Shown: positions 25,314-33,672, counted from the stretch's first letter. The stretch is 64,000 nucleotides of DNA from Oscillibacter sp. PC13 (GCF_900115635.1 NZ_FOXE01000008.1:62001-126000), one strand, 5' to 3'. The notes: generated from the letters alone by a model not told the origin. A program made the numbers and translations.

Positions 25314-25919
25314 ATGTTTTTGAAAAACCTGACGGTGGGATCCTTCCAGGCGAATTGCTACATTGCTGCTGGGGATGGGGAGACTGACTGCGCAGTCATT
25401 GACCCGGGGGATGAGTTGGAACGCATTCAGGAGGAGCTGGAGACGGACGGCCTGCGCTGCCGCTGCATTTTCCTGACCCACGGACACCGGGACCACAGCG
25501 GCCGGGCGGCAGACCTGGCAAGCGCCACTGGAGCGGCGCTTTATGTGCATGAAAAGGATTTGCCGATTGCTGAAAAGACAGGGGTTTCCCAGGCGGAGCA
25601 GCTTCGTACCTACCGGGATGGGGAGGAAATTGCTGTGGGCTCCCTGCGGTTTTTGGTGCTTGAGACGCCGGGGCATACCCCGGGGAGTGTGTCTTTGCTG
25701 TGCGGAGACTGCCTGTTTACCGGCGATACCCTCTTCAGAAACAGCTGCGGCAGAACGGATTTGCCCGGCGGGGACCGGAGGCGGGAGCTTCTCTCCCTCA
25801 GGCGCCTGGGGGAACTGCCCGGCGACTACGCGGTTTATCCCGGGCATATGCGCACTACCACAATGGAACGCGAACGGCAGTTTAACCTTCCCATGCTCCA
25901 GGCCCTTGGAAGGGACTAA
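25314..25919 (+). CDS. Metallo-beta-lactamase-fold hydrolase (glyoxalase II-like)
   Basis: 201-residue hydrolase with THGHRDHSG (HxHxDH), TPGHTPGSV, FTGDTLF and the final His in VYPGHM. The short form is common in Clostridia and is usually called hydroxyacylglutathione hydrolase-like, although these cells often lack glutathione; other thioesters may be the substrate. It lies in the same run of genes as the CoA pathway, so a thioesterase role there is an inference. Confidence 0.9.
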   Translation: MFLKNLTVGSFQANCYIAAGDGETDCAVIDPGDELERIQEELETDGLRCRCIFLTHGHRDHSGRAADLASATGAALYVHEKDLPIAEKTGVSQAEQLRTYRDGEEIAVGSLRFLVLETPGHTPGSVSLLCGDCLFTGDTLFRNSCGRTDLPGGDRRRELLSLRRLGELPGDYAVYPGHMRTTTMERERQFNLPMLQALGRD

Positions 25920-25952
25920 TCTCACTTGCTGCCGGTTGGTAAAGGAGAAACA

Positions 25953-26252
25953 ATGGCGGATTTTTTTGAAGTGTTAATGGTTGTCTGCTTCGGCATTTCC
26001 TGGCCCCTCAACATCCAAAAGGCCTGGAGGGCCAGAACGGCTAAGGGAACCAGTGTCCTCTTCTATTTCTTTATCTGGATTGGATATGTCTTCGGCCTCA
26101 TTGGTAAGTACATCAAGATGCTGGGCGGGCAGAATACCCCGGCCTATGTCTGGTTCTTCTATGCCCTCAATACCCTGATGGTTTCCCTTGGCATCCTCAT
26201 CTTCTTCCGAAACCGTGTGCTCGATAAGAAGGGCGAACATATCGGAAGATAA
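25953..26252 (+). CDS. PQ-loop / SemiSWEET-like small membrane protein
   Basis: 99 residues with three membrane helices; the first contains SWPLNIQKAWRARTAKGTS, which fits the PQ-loop consensus, followed by FIWIGYVFGLIGKYI and a third helix. Such three-helix units dimerise to form a small transporter. AAAGGAG lies before ATG 25953. It is the last gene before a terminator, 33 bases after the hydrolase. The substrate is unknown. Confidence 0.75.
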   Translation: MADFFEVLMVVCFGISWPLNIQKAWRARTAKGTSVLFYFFIWIGYVFGLIGKYIKMLGGQNTPAYVWFFYALNTLMVSLGILIFFRNRVLDKKGEHIGR

Positions 26253-26260
26253 TGGCATCC

Positions 26261-26290
26261 AAAACAGCCGCCGCAGCGGCTGTTTTTTCA
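26261..26290 (+). terminator. Terminator closing the catabolic cluster
   Basis: AAAACAGCCGC pairs with GCGGCTGTTTT around CGCA, and the T-run continues for two more bases. Confidence 0.85.
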
Positions 26291-26431
26291 CGCTGCAGCC
26301 CGGCGGCCGTTCAAAACATTTTCATTAGAATCTAAAAATTTTACACTGGCATGAAACTTTTTCCAGAGAGGTTCGTCTAAAAAACAATCTGAGGGGTATG
26401 ATGTATTGTTCATATGAAGGAGGAACCACGG

Positions 26432-27055
26432 ATGAAAAAACAGTTGATTGCTTGTACCTTGCTGGTATCGCTGCTCCTCGTCGGCTGCGGTACGGATGGA
26501 ACGAGTGGAACCGGAGACAGCGGAAAGGAGACCAGCCAGGAGACCGGATCCGTCTCTGCCGACCGGAATCCTACCGCGTCGGAGCTGGGCCGGGAGGAAA
26601 CGACCACGCTCGCCATTTCGGTGGAGGGAACGGACGAGGAGGTTCCGGCCACGCTGGCTGTCCGCCAGGGGTATTCCATCTATATCCCCGACGAGGGATG
26701 GACCTTTGAGAGCGACGGCCGGGACGACGGTGCGGTCTGGGAGGATTCCTGGGACAGCACGGTAAACGACGATGTGGAACTGGGCGTCCGGTGCTATGCT
26801 GAACAGACGCTGGACCAGGCGAAGCAGCGGTTCGTGCAGGACAAGGAGGACTATGTATTCGAAGATCTGCTGGGCGGCGAACTGGGAGATCCGCTGACCG
26901 GCGCCGACGCGGAGGATAACGAAGTGCTGTCCTTTATGGCAGCGGAGAGGGATGGAGAGACCTATGTGGTGTTCTGGAACTATCCGGCGGAGGCGGCCGA
27001 GGGCTTTGGCGCCCGGCTGTCCGCCATTGCGCAGACCTTTGTGCTGATGGAGTAA
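26432..27055 (+). CDS. Secreted lipoprotein of unknown function
   Basis: 207 residues with a lipoprotein signal peptide whose lipobox is LLVGC, then a Gly/Ser/Thr-rich linker to about residue 55 and an acidic folded domain (from about EEVPATLAVRQGYSIYIPDEGW) ending in LSAIAQTFVL. The domain looks like others in Clostridial lipoproteins that begin with an extracytoplasmic SIYIP strand, but no named function can be assigned. GAAGGAGG sits 8 bases ahead of ATG 26432. It is a single gene with its own terminator. Confidence 0.75.
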   Translation: MKKQLIACTLLVSLLLVGCGTDGTSGTGDSGKETSQETGSVSADRNPTASELGREETTTLAISVEGTDEEVPATLAVRQGYSIYIPDEGWTFESDGRDDGAVWEDSWDSTVNDDVELGVRCYAEQTLDQAKQRFVQDKEDYVFEDLLGGELGDPLTGADAEDNEVLSFMAAERDGETYVVFWNYPAEAAEGFGARLSAIAQTFVLME

Positions 27056-27064
27056 ATGGAAAAG

Positions 27065-27091
27065 AGGCGCGCCGGACGGCGCGCCTTTTTT
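27065..27091 (+). terminator. Terminator after the lipoprotein gene
   Basis: Perfect 9-bp stem AGGCGCGCC/GGCGCGCCT with a GGAC loop and TTTTTT. On the other side it also closes the small minus-strand gene. Confidence 0.85.
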
Positions 27092-27095
27092 GCGG

Positions 27096-27284
27096 TCAGC
27101 CGAAGTCGTGCCGCCCACCGCAGGAAATTCCCAGCTCTTCCAGCAGGGAGACAATGGCCTCAATCCGGGCAAAGCAGCTCTCGTCCGAAAGCGTTTCGTC
27201 AGACAAAATGTCACGGATTTTCAGCAGCGCCCGGCTGCTGGCGTCGGAGACGAGACAGCGGTAAAATTTCTGTTCGCTCTGCAT
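27096..27284 (-). CDS. Small conserved protein ending in RHDFG
   Basis: 62 residues, helical, ending CGGRHDFG. From memory, short Clostridial proteins with a similar ARIEAIVSLLEELG helix and an RHDFG end occur often, so this is judged a real gene although no function is known. ATG 27284 is preferred (GGGGTG ribosome site); the frame continues upstream to 27383 but would run through the operator palindrome and the divergent gene's leader. It is divergent from the small XRE regulator. Confidence 0.6.
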   Translation of the reverse strand: MQSEQKFYRCLVSDASSRALLKIRDILSDETLSDESCFARIEAIVSLLEELGISCGGRHDFG

Positions 27285-27320
27285 AAAATCACCCCAGCCC
27301 AGAATACCACATTCTTTAAA

Positions 27321-27338
27321 TATACGCAAGTGCGTATA
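27321..27338. promoter_or_regulatory. Palindromic operator between two small divergent genes
   Basis: Perfect 8-bp inverted repeat TATACGCA-AG-TGCGTATA. TATACT and TATATT boxes of the two directions overlap it, as expected for an autoregulating repressor. Confidence 0.55.
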
Positions 27339-27381
27339 CTCTGGTGCGCAAAAGTGAATACCATATTCATGAGGTGAGCGC

Positions 27382-27624
27382 ATGGGGGTAAAAGACGCTG
27401 TGGTGAACCGGTTTGCGGCAATTTGCCGTCAGCGCGGGATGAAATATAACGAACTCGCAGTGCGTTCCGGCGTGACGCCATCAACAGTGTACAGCATGAT
27501 GGATGCCCGGCGCAGAGATGTGTCGATTGTCACCATCAAACTGCTCTGCGACGGTTTGGGAATTTCCCTGGAGGAGTTCTTCTCCGGCCCGGAGTTTGCG
27601 GGGCTGGAGCAGGAGATGCAGTAG
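27382..27624 (+). CDS. Small XRE-family regulator
   Basis: 80-residue protein that is almost only a helix-turn-helix: KYNELAVRSGVTPSTVYSMM followed by the VSIVTIKLLCDGLGISLEEFF helix pair typical of the Cro/C1 fold. GAGGTGAG precedes ATG 27382. It probably binds the adjacent palindrome at 27321-27338 and controls itself and the minus-strand RHDFG protein gene. Confidence 0.88.
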   Translation: MGVKDAVVNRFAAICRQRGMKYNELAVRSGVTPSTVYSMMDARRRDVSIVTIKLLCDGLGISLEEFFSGPEFAGLEQEMQ

Positions 27625-27629
27625 AGAGA

Positions 27630-27662
27630 AAACGAGCGGGGCCCTTTGGGCCCCGCTCGTTT
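27630..27662. terminator. Bidirectional terminator between the XRE gene and guaD
   Basis: Perfect 15-bp stem (27630-27644 with 27648-27662) with a TTT loop and short A/T ends; it overlaps the guaD stop codon. Confidence 0.8.
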
Positions 27663-28932
27663 AGTTTGCTGAAAATACCTTGCGCCCTTCGCTCCAGACC
27701 GCCTGGATGGCGCCCGGCTGCCGCAGATATACGCTTCGCTCCAGCCGCTCCGCCGCCGTCAGGGGGTGGGGCTGGGGGAGTGTGCCGTCCTCCAGCACCA
27801 GGGCATGAAGGCGGTTCCCCGGGGCAAAGCCCGGCTGCTCCCCGAAGAAGGCGGCCCCGGCGGAGGTACCCAGGAACCAGCCTTCCGGCACGGTCAAAAA
27901 ATCCGTCTCCCAGCCGTCCAGAATCCGGCGGGCCTTGGAGGCACGGACGGTGGCCGCCACCACGTCGAACATGTGGAGCTGGTCGCCGCCGGCGATATCG
28001 CTGCCAAGGGCCACATGCACGCCCTCCTGCAGCATCACCCGCACCGGCGCCACGCCGGAGCAGATATTTTGGTTGGAATTCGCGCAGTGGACCGCTGTGA
28101 CGCCCGCGTCCCGCATGGCGGTCCGCTCCCGCTCATCGGACCAGACGCAGTGGGCCATGACGGTGCGGCTGTTCCACAGGCCGTATTTGGCATAGGTCTC
28201 CCAGTACTGCCGGCAGTCCGGGTGCAGCTGCCGCACCCAGGCCATCTCTGCCTGGTTTTCCGACAGATGGGACTGCACCGGAAGCGCCCGCTCCGCTGCA
28301 AGCCGGCCGAGAAAGGCCATCAGTTCGTTGGAGCAGGAGGGGGTGAACCTGGGTGTCAACACCGGCTTTACGCAGCGGAAGTCCTGGCATGCATCCAACC
28401 ACCGGAGCGTTTCCCGCATGGACTCCTCCGTGGTTTCCTCCAAAACACCGGGGGCACTGTTGCGATCCATGTTCACCTTGCCCACGTAGCCGGTGATCCC
28501 GGCCTTTTCCAGTTCCTCCATCAAAATGAGGGTGGCGTCGGTGTGGAGGGAGGAGAACATGCACACCCGCGTGGTGCCGTTTTCCACCAGCTCCCGGGCA
28601 AGGTGCCGGTAGATCTCCCGGGCGTAGTCCGGGTTTGCAAACCGGGCCTCTGTTGGGAAAGCATAAGCGTTCAGCCAGTCCAGCAAAGGCAGATCCATGC
28701 CGGTGCCCAGCATGGGGTACTGGGGTGCGTGAAGATGGAGGTCCGCAAAGGACTGCAGAATCAGCGCGTCCCCAAAGTCCTCCAAGGGAGCACCCGCGTA
28801 CTGCTCTGGCAGCACCGGGAAAACACCACGAATTACGCCGTCCTCCGCCACTAAAAAGCCGTGTTCCGTTATCTCCAGCTGGCCCAATGCCGGGGCAGAT
28901 ACGATGGTTCCCTTTAAAATCACAGCAGCCAT
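27661..28932 (-). CDS. guaD: Guanine deaminase
   Basis: 423-residue amidohydrolase converting guanine to xanthine and ammonia. Metal-site marks are DLHLHAPQYP, QSHLSENQAE, MAHCVW and LGSDIAGG; YPMLGTGMDLPLLDWLNAY is the guanine-deaminase-type segment after the first His pair. ATG 28932 has GAGGTG 6 bases upstream. The leader carries a guanine-type aptamer and a terminator, so the gene is regulated by purine at the RNA level. It is monocistronic. Confidence 0.95.
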   Translation of the reverse strand: MAAVILKGTIVSAPALGQLEITEHGFLVAEDGVIRGVFPVLPEQYAGAPLEDFGDALILQSFADLHLHAPQYPMLGTGMDLPLLDWLNAYAFPTEARFANPDYAREIYRHLARELVENGTTRVCMFSSLHTDATLILMEELEKAGITGYVGKVNMDRNSAPGVLEETTEESMRETLRWLDACQDFRCVKPVLTPRFTPSCSNELMAFLGRLAAERALPVQSHLSENQAEMAWVRQLHPDCRQYWETYAKYGLWNSRTVMAHCVWSDERERTAMRDAGVTAVHCANSNQNICSGVAPVRVMLQEGVHVALGSDIAGGDQLHMFDVVAATVRASKARRILDGWETDFLTVPEGWFLGTSAGAAFFGEQPGFAPGNRLHALVLEDGTLPQPHPLTAAERLERSVYLRQPGAIQAVWSEGRKVFSAN

Positions 28933-28961
28933 ACAAACACCTCATAATCAAGTATTTTGAC

Positions 28962-29008
28962 AAAAGAAAAAGAGCGCCTGTCCAAGGTGAAAAACTCCAC
29001 CCGTCCAG
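28962..29008 (-). terminator. Expression-platform terminator of the guaD riboswitch
   Basis: On the minus strand GTCTG and GGGTG pair with CACC and CAGGC around an inner loop, followed by TCTTTTTCTTTT. Confidence 0.6.
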
Positions 29009-29010
29009 AC

Positions 29011-29079
29011 ACCCATAGCAGAGCCTTTCGGCGGCCCCGTAGAGACGTTCGCACCATGAATCAGCGAACTTATATGAGT
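29011..29079 (-). ncRNA. Purine riboswitch aptamer (guanine type) in the guaD leader
   Basis: On the minus strand P1 is ACTCATA/TATGGGT, P2 GTTCGC/GCGAAC, P3 GGGCC/GGCTC. J2/3 reads GTCTCTACG (family GUUUCUACC) and L3 GCCGAAA (family CCGUAAA). J3/1 contains the CTATG run, with C at the specificity position (C74 in xpt numbering), predicting guanine or hypoxanthine rather than adenine. The 69-base span is normal for the class. This was recognised by eye, not by a covariance search. Confidence 0.85.
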
Positions 29080-29107
29080 CCATCTCATTTGTATGTTTCT
29101 GTTTGAC

Positions 29108-29136
29108 AACATAACACACTTTTCCCAAAAAAGCAA
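29108..29136 (-). promoter_or_regulatory. Promoter of guaD
   Basis: Minus-strand -35 TTGCTT (29131-29136), 17-bp spacer, -10 TATGTT (29108-29113). The transcript would begin about 20 bases upstream of the aptamer. Confidence 0.65.
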
Positions 29137-29221
29137 GCCCTGTCACAATTGGCGTCCGCCTGCTTAAGATGGAATACGGGCGGCGTTCCGCCCGAACCAA
29201 GAAGAAAAGGCGGAGATCGTG

Positions 29222-29986
29222 ATGTTACAGGCAATTCAATGGGCGGCGGCAGGGACGGGATTTACATTCCTGATGACCACGCTGGGCGCCGCCATGGTGT
29301 TTTTCTTTGCTGGAGAGCCGCAGCCCCGGTTCCAGCGGGCCATGCTGGGGTTTGCGGCGGGGGTAATGACGGCGGCCTCGGTCTGGAGCCTGCTGATCCC
29401 GGCAATTGACCAGGCGTCGGCGGAGAGCGCGCTTCCCGGCTGGCTGCCGGCGGCGGGTGGAATGCTGCTGGGGGTGGTTTTCCTGGCGGCGCTGGACGCG
29501 CTGCTGCCCCGTCTGCGCAGGAAACGGGAGGAGATGACCGCCGGGTGGAAGCAGACCACCTTGCTGGTGACCGCTATCACGTTACATAATGTGCCGGAGG
29601 GGATGGCGGTTGGGCTGGCATTTGCCCTGGCGGCGGCCGGGGACGGTGCAGCAGGAGCGGCAGCGCTGGCCCTGGGCATTGGCATTCAGAACTTTCCGGA
29701 GGGGGCGGCCATCGCCCTGCCGCTGCGTCAGAACGGCTGGTCCCGCAAAAAATCCTTCCTTGGCGGAGCACTTTCCGGCATTGTGGAGCCGGTTTTCGGC
29801 GTGCTGGTGGTGCTGGCGGCAGCCGGTGTCCGCCCGCTGATGCCCTGGCTTTTGAGCTTTGCTGCCGGTGCCATGCTGTATGTGGTGGTGGAAGAGCTGA
29901 TTCCACAGGCTCACAGCCGGGCTGGCACCTGCGGCTTTGTGCTGGGCTTCCTTATCATGATGGTGCTGGATGTGGCGCTGGGCTGA
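29222..29986 (+). CDS. ZIP family divalent metal transporter
   Basis: 254-residue membrane protein with about eight helices. The metal site of helix 4 is seen as LHNVPEGMAVG and that of helix 5 as QNFPEGAAIA, the two ZIP-defining motifs. It is related to bacterial ZupT-like importers of zinc, iron or manganese. ATG 29222 is used (GTG 29219 is adjacent) with AAAAGGCGGAG upstream. A GGGCGG-CGTT-CCGCCC hairpin at 29178-29193 lies in the leader. Confidence 0.93.
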   Translation: MLQAIQWAAAGTGFTFLMTTLGAAMVFFFAGEPQPRFQRAMLGFAAGVMTAASVWSLLIPAIDQASAESALPGWLPAAGGMLLGVVFLAALDALLPRLRRKREEMTAGWKQTTLLVTAITLHNVPEGMAVGLAFALAAAGDGAAGAAALALGIGIQNFPEGAAIALPLRQNGWSRKKSFLGGALSGIVEPVFGVLVVLAAAGVRPLMPWLLSFAAGAMLYVVVEELIPQAHSRAGTCGFVLGFLIMMVLDVALG

Positions 29987-30091
29987 GAAGCTGCGTTAGC
30001 GGCCGGCTCAGCGGAGGGGGGACGCCGGAAAAAACGCTCTTCCTTTTTCAGGAAATTTGCGGTAAACTGATGATATTCTGTCGGAAAGCCG

Positions 30092-30988
30092 GTGCGTGAT
30101 ACGAAAGTCAAAGCCAAATACAGGGGAATTCTGTTCATTGTCATATCGGCCTTCTGCTTTTGCTGCATGTCCGCCTGTGTGCGTCTGGCAGGAGACGTAC
30201 CAGCGGTGCAGAAGAGCTTTTTCCGCAATCTGGTGGCAATGCTGGTGGCGCTGCTCCTTCTTGTGCGGGAGGGCGGGGGATTCCGGCCGGCCAAACGGGA
30301 AAACCTGAAGTATCTGTTGGCCAGATCGGTTTTCGGAACCATTGGTATCCTGTGCAACTTTTACGCAGTGGACCATTTGCTGCTGTCAGATGCCTCCATG
30401 CTCAATAAAATGTCTCCGTTTTTTGCTGTGATTGTCTCCTACTTCCTCCTGAAGGAAAAGCTGACACCCGTGCAAATCGTGTCCCTGCTGGGCGCATTCG
30501 GCGGGGCCCTGCTGATTATCAAGCCGACTTTCAGCAATCTGGATCTATTTCCGTCCCTGATTGGGCTGCTGGGCGGGTTTGGCGCCGGAATGGCGTACAG
30601 CTTTGTCCGGTTGCTGGGCAAGCGGGGAGAGCATGGCACCTATATTGTGTTCTTTTTCTCTTCGTTTTCCTGCTTGGTGGCGCTGCCTTACGTGCTGATT
30701 GTACACGCCCCAATGTCGCTGGCACAGATTGCCTGGCTGCTGGGAGCGGGGCTCTGTGCGGCGGGGGGACAGTTCAGCGTCACAGCGGCTTACTGCTGTG
30801 CGCCCGCTCGGGAGATCTCCATCTACGACTATTCCCAGGTGATTTTCAGCACCATTCTGGGCTTTTTCCTGTTCGGTGATGTTCCGGATGCCCTCAGCCT
30901 TTTGGGGTATCTTATCGTCTGCGGTATGGCGGCGCTGAGCTTTTGGCACAACAACCGCGATCGACAGCGGCTCCAGGATGGAGCCTGA
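30092..30988 (+). CDS. EamA/DMT family transporter
   Basis: 298-residue protein with ten predicted helices in two five-helix repeats. The first repeat ends with FFAVIVSYFLLKEKLTPVQI, and the second has SQVIFSTILGFFLFGDVPD, the typical EamA end-of-repeat Lys/Asp motif. The substrate is not predictable. The start is GTG 30092 with only a weak ribosome site; no better start is seen. It shares a bidirectional terminator with cinA on the other strand. Confidence 0.88.
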   Translation: MRDTKVKAKYRGILFIVISAFCFCCMSACVRLAGDVPAVQKSFFRNLVAMLVALLLLVREGGGFRPAKRENLKYLLARSVFGTIGILCNFYAVDHLLLSDASMLNKMSPFFAVIVSYFLLKEKLTPVQIVSLLGAFGGALLIIKPTFSNLDLFPSLIGLLGGFGAGMAYSFVRLLGKRGEHGTYIVFFFSSFSCLVALPYVLIVHAPMSLAQIAWLLGAGLCAAGGQFSVTAAYCCAPAREISIYDYSQVIFSTILGFFLFGDVPDALSLLGYLIVCGMAALSFWHNNRDRQRLQDGA

Positions 30989-31007
30989 GAAATGGCGAAT
31001 ACCAAAT

Positions 31008-31039
31008 GAAAAAGAGGCTGCTTATGCAGCCTCTTTTTC
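31008..31039. terminator. Bidirectional terminator between the EamA gene and cinA
   Basis: Perfect 14-bp stem GAAAAAGAGGCTGC/GCAGCCTCTTTTTC with a TTAT loop. Confidence 0.88.
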
Positions 31040-31078
31040 ATGGAAATATCTGGGACTGCAGATGCCGCCCAGTACCCG

Positions 31079-32332
31079 TCAGATGGGCAGGCCGGTGAGA
31101 TACCGCCGCATGATGTCAAAGGCATGGTTGGAGGCCAGACCCTGGATGCGGTCCCGTCGCCGGGGACCAAAATCACAGCGGCGGCAGAACGTGCCGTCCG
31201 GCGTCGACAGGCCGACATACACAATGCCAACCGGATTGTTCCGCTCATCCGGGTCGGGTCCAGCCACGCCGGTGACGGAGACGGCCACATCCGCTCCGGT
31301 GATGCGCCGGGCCCCATCCGCCATGGCGCGGGCAGTTTCTTCAGACACTGCGCCGTAAGTATCCAGAGTTTCCTGGGGAACACCCAGTACATCAGCCTTC
31401 ACATCTGTCCAGTAACTCACCACACCGCCCCGGTACACTGCCGAAGCACCCGGCAGAGCGGTCATCCGCTGTGCTACCAAGCCGCCGGTGCAGCTCTCCG
31501 CCGTGGCAAAGGTCCAGCCCCGCTTCTGCAGAAGCTGAAAACAGACATCCTCCAGTCCCCTCACGTCGATGCCGTAGACCACGTCTCCCAAGGCATCCCG
31601 GACTTCCTGGACAACGGGTGCCAGCATGGCTTCTGCCCCCGCCTCACTGTCCGCCTTGGCAGTGGCCCTCAGCCGCACCTCGCAGGGCTTGGCATAGGTG
31701 GCCAGCGTGGGATTGCGCATATGGCTCATCCGCTCGTGGAGCAGCTGGTCCACAGAGGACTCTCCCATGCCGAAGGTCATGATGTCATGGGAGACGATGA
31801 CCTCTTTGGAGAGCCCGCGCAGGTACGGCACCGCACAGCGGCGGAGCATGGTCTCGCACTCATGGGGCGGACCCGGCAGCATCAGCACATGGATGCCGCT
31901 GGCTTCAAAAGCACAGCCGGGAGCGGTTCCGACGGGGTTGTCAAACACCACGCAGCCCTCCGGCAGCTCCGCCTGCTGGGTGTTGTTCTCCGGCATCGGC
32001 ACATGGAGGGCTGATTCATAAAAGGTGCGGATGTCCTCCAAAATATCCGGATGCAGCACCAGTTTCCGGCCAAAGGCCTCGCAGATGGTCTGTTTGGTGA
32101 GATCGTCGTAAGTGGGGCCCAGACCGCCGGTGGTGAGAATGATATCCGCCCGGCACCGGGCAATGTCCAAAGCCGCTTTCAGCCGTTCAGGGTTGTCTCC
32201 CACAACTGTGTGCCAAAAAACGTTGATGCCTAGGGTGGACAGGCTTTGGGAGAGCATTTGCGCGTTGGTGTTGGCGATGTTGCCGAGAAGCAGCTCGGTG
32301 CCCACGGCAATGAGTTCTGCGGTATGTGACAT
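31079..32332 (-). CDS. cinA: CinA (competence/damage-inducible protein A; NMN amidase family)
   Basis: 417 residues, the family length. The N-terminal MoCF-like domain has AVGTELLLGNIANTN and TTGGLGPTYDDLT; the C-terminal amidase domain has TAESCTGGLVAQRM and VSVTGVAGPDP. CinA proteins hydrolyse nicotinamide mononucleotide and ADP-ribose. The start is ATG 32332 with AAGGAA upstream; the longer frame to 32401 overlaps thiI. It is the second gene of a thiI-cinA operon. Confidence 0.95.
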   Translation of the reverse strand: MSHTAELIAVGTELLLGNIANTNAQMLSQSLSTLGINVFWHTVVGDNPERLKAALDIARCRADIILTTGGLGPTYDDLTKQTICEAFGRKLVLHPDILEDIRTFYESALHVPMPENNTQQAELPEGCVVFDNPVGTAPGCAFEASGIHVLMLPGPPHECETMLRRCAVPYLRGLSKEVIVSHDIMTFGMGESSVDQLLHERMSHMRNPTLATYAKPCEVRLRATAKADSEAGAEAMLAPVVQEVRDALGDVVYGIDVRGLEDVCFQLLQKRGWTFATAESCTGGLVAQRMTALPGASAVYRGGVVSYWTDVKADVLGVPQETLDTYGAVSEETARAMADGARRITGADVAVSVTGVAGPDPDERNNPVGIVYVGLSTPDGTFCRRCDFGPRRRDRIQGLASNHAFDIMRRYLTGLPI

Positions 32333-32397
32333 GAGGGTTCCTTCTTTCATGGGATGGAATAAAGGGGCAGCGCTCTGCGGGATTGCCGGCAATCCTC

Positions 32398-33579
32398 TCA
32401 ATATTTAACCCGCACCCACTGCTCGCCGGCCATAGCCTTTGCGACAAGACCCTCCACGTCCAGCTTGGACTCTGCGGCCCGCACGTCTTCCAGGTTGGGC
32501 CGGGTGGCGGGATGGCGCGGAGTGAACACGGTGCAGCAGTCCTCATAGGGGAGGATAGAAGTGTCAAAGGTGCCGATTTCCCGGGCAATGCGGATGATCT
32601 CCACCTTATCCATGCCGATCAGGGGGCGCAGCACCGGCAGGGTGGTCACATCTTCAGTGACGCCCAGAGCCAGCATGGTCTGGCTGGCCACCTGCCCAAG
32701 AGATTCTCCGGTGATCAGGGCCTTGGCGCCTGCTTTTTTCGCAACTGCTTCCGCAAGGCGCATCATAAACCGCCGCATAATGAGGGTGAAATATTCCTCC
32801 GGGCAGTTCTTGCGGATTTCCTCCTGAATCTCGGTGAAGGGCACAATGTGGACCAGCATCCGGCCGCAGTAGGCCGTCAGCAGCCGGGCCAGCTCCAGCA
32901 CCTTATCTTGAGCCTGCTGGGAGGTGTAGGGCGGAGAGACGAAGTGAACCATCTCCAGCTCCACGCCCCGGCGCGCCATCATCCAGGAAGAGACCGGGCT
33001 GTCGATGCCGCCGGAGAGCAGGCTCACCGCATGGCCGCCCATACCCACCGGGAGGCCGCCGGCGCCGGAAACCGCAGGGGCATGGACATAGGCGTATTTC
33101 TCGCGGATCTCCACAAATACCGTCAGATCCGGTTTGTGGACATCCACTGTGACATTTGGAAAGAGCTCGGCCAGATCTCCGCCTACCGCCTGAGACAACT
33201 GAATGGAGTTCATGAAAAACGTCTTGTCTGCCCGCTTGCTCTCTACCTTGAAGCTGCGTGCGGCTGCCAGGGCTTCTCCCAGATAGGCCTTGGCTGTTGC
33301 CACAATCGCCTCCACGGTCTTCTCACAGGGAACCGCCCTGGCTACGGCCGCTACGCCGAACACCTGCCGGCAGGCAGTGTAAGCGGCCTCCATGTCGCAG
33401 TCATCCTGGGCGGGCTCCACATAGATGGTACTCTGGCGGAGCGTGACCTGGAAGCTGCCGCAGTGGCGTATCCGACGGCGGACGTTGGCCAGCAGTTTAT
33501 CCTCAAAGGATCGCCGGTTCAGGCCCTTCAGCACGACCTCGCCCAGCTTCAGCAGAAAAATCTCATTCTGATTCATCAT
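32398..33579 (-). CDS. thiI: tRNA sulfurtransferase ThiI
   Basis: 393-residue enzyme that makes 4-thiouridine at position 8 of tRNA and may supply sulfur for thiamine. The THUMP domain lies in the N-terminal 170 residues; the PP-loop is LLSGGIDSPVSSWM. There is no C-terminal rhodanese domain, as is usual in Firmicutes, where a cysteine desulfurase acts directly; none is adjacent here. TTCGGAGG stands before ATG 33579; a second Met is the next codon. Confidence 0.95.
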   Translation of the reverse strand: MMNQNEIFLLKLGEVVLKGLNRRSFEDKLLANVRRRIRHCGSFQVTLRQSTIYVEPAQDDCDMEAAYTACRQVFGVAAVARAVPCEKTVEAIVATAKAYLGEALAAARSFKVESKRADKTFFMNSIQLSQAVGGDLAELFPNVTVDVHKPDLTVFVEIREKYAYVHAPAVSGAGGLPVGMGGHAVSLLSGGIDSPVSSWMMARRGVELEMVHFVSPPYTSQQAQDKVLELARLLTAYCGRMLVHIVPFTEIQEEIRKNCPEEYFTLIMRRFMMRLAEAVAKKAGAKALITGESLGQVASQTMLALGVTEDVTTLPVLRPLIGMDKVEIIRIAREIGTFDTSILPYEDCCTVFTPRHPATRPNLEDVRAAESKLDVEGLVAKAMAGEQWVRVKY

Positions 33580-33615
33580 ATGGAAGTTTCCTCCGAATTA
33601 AATATCAATTTTAAT

Positions 33616-33644
33616 ATTATACTGCAATTGTTCCAGAAGAAAAA
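33616..33644 (-). promoter_or_regulatory. Possible promoter of thiI-cinA
   Basis: A perfect minus-strand TATAAT (33616-33621) with a poor -35 (TTTTTC) 17 bp away, 37 bases from the thiI start. Confidence 0.4.
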
Positions 33645-33672
33645 GCCTGATTTTTAAATGGATGCCAAAATG

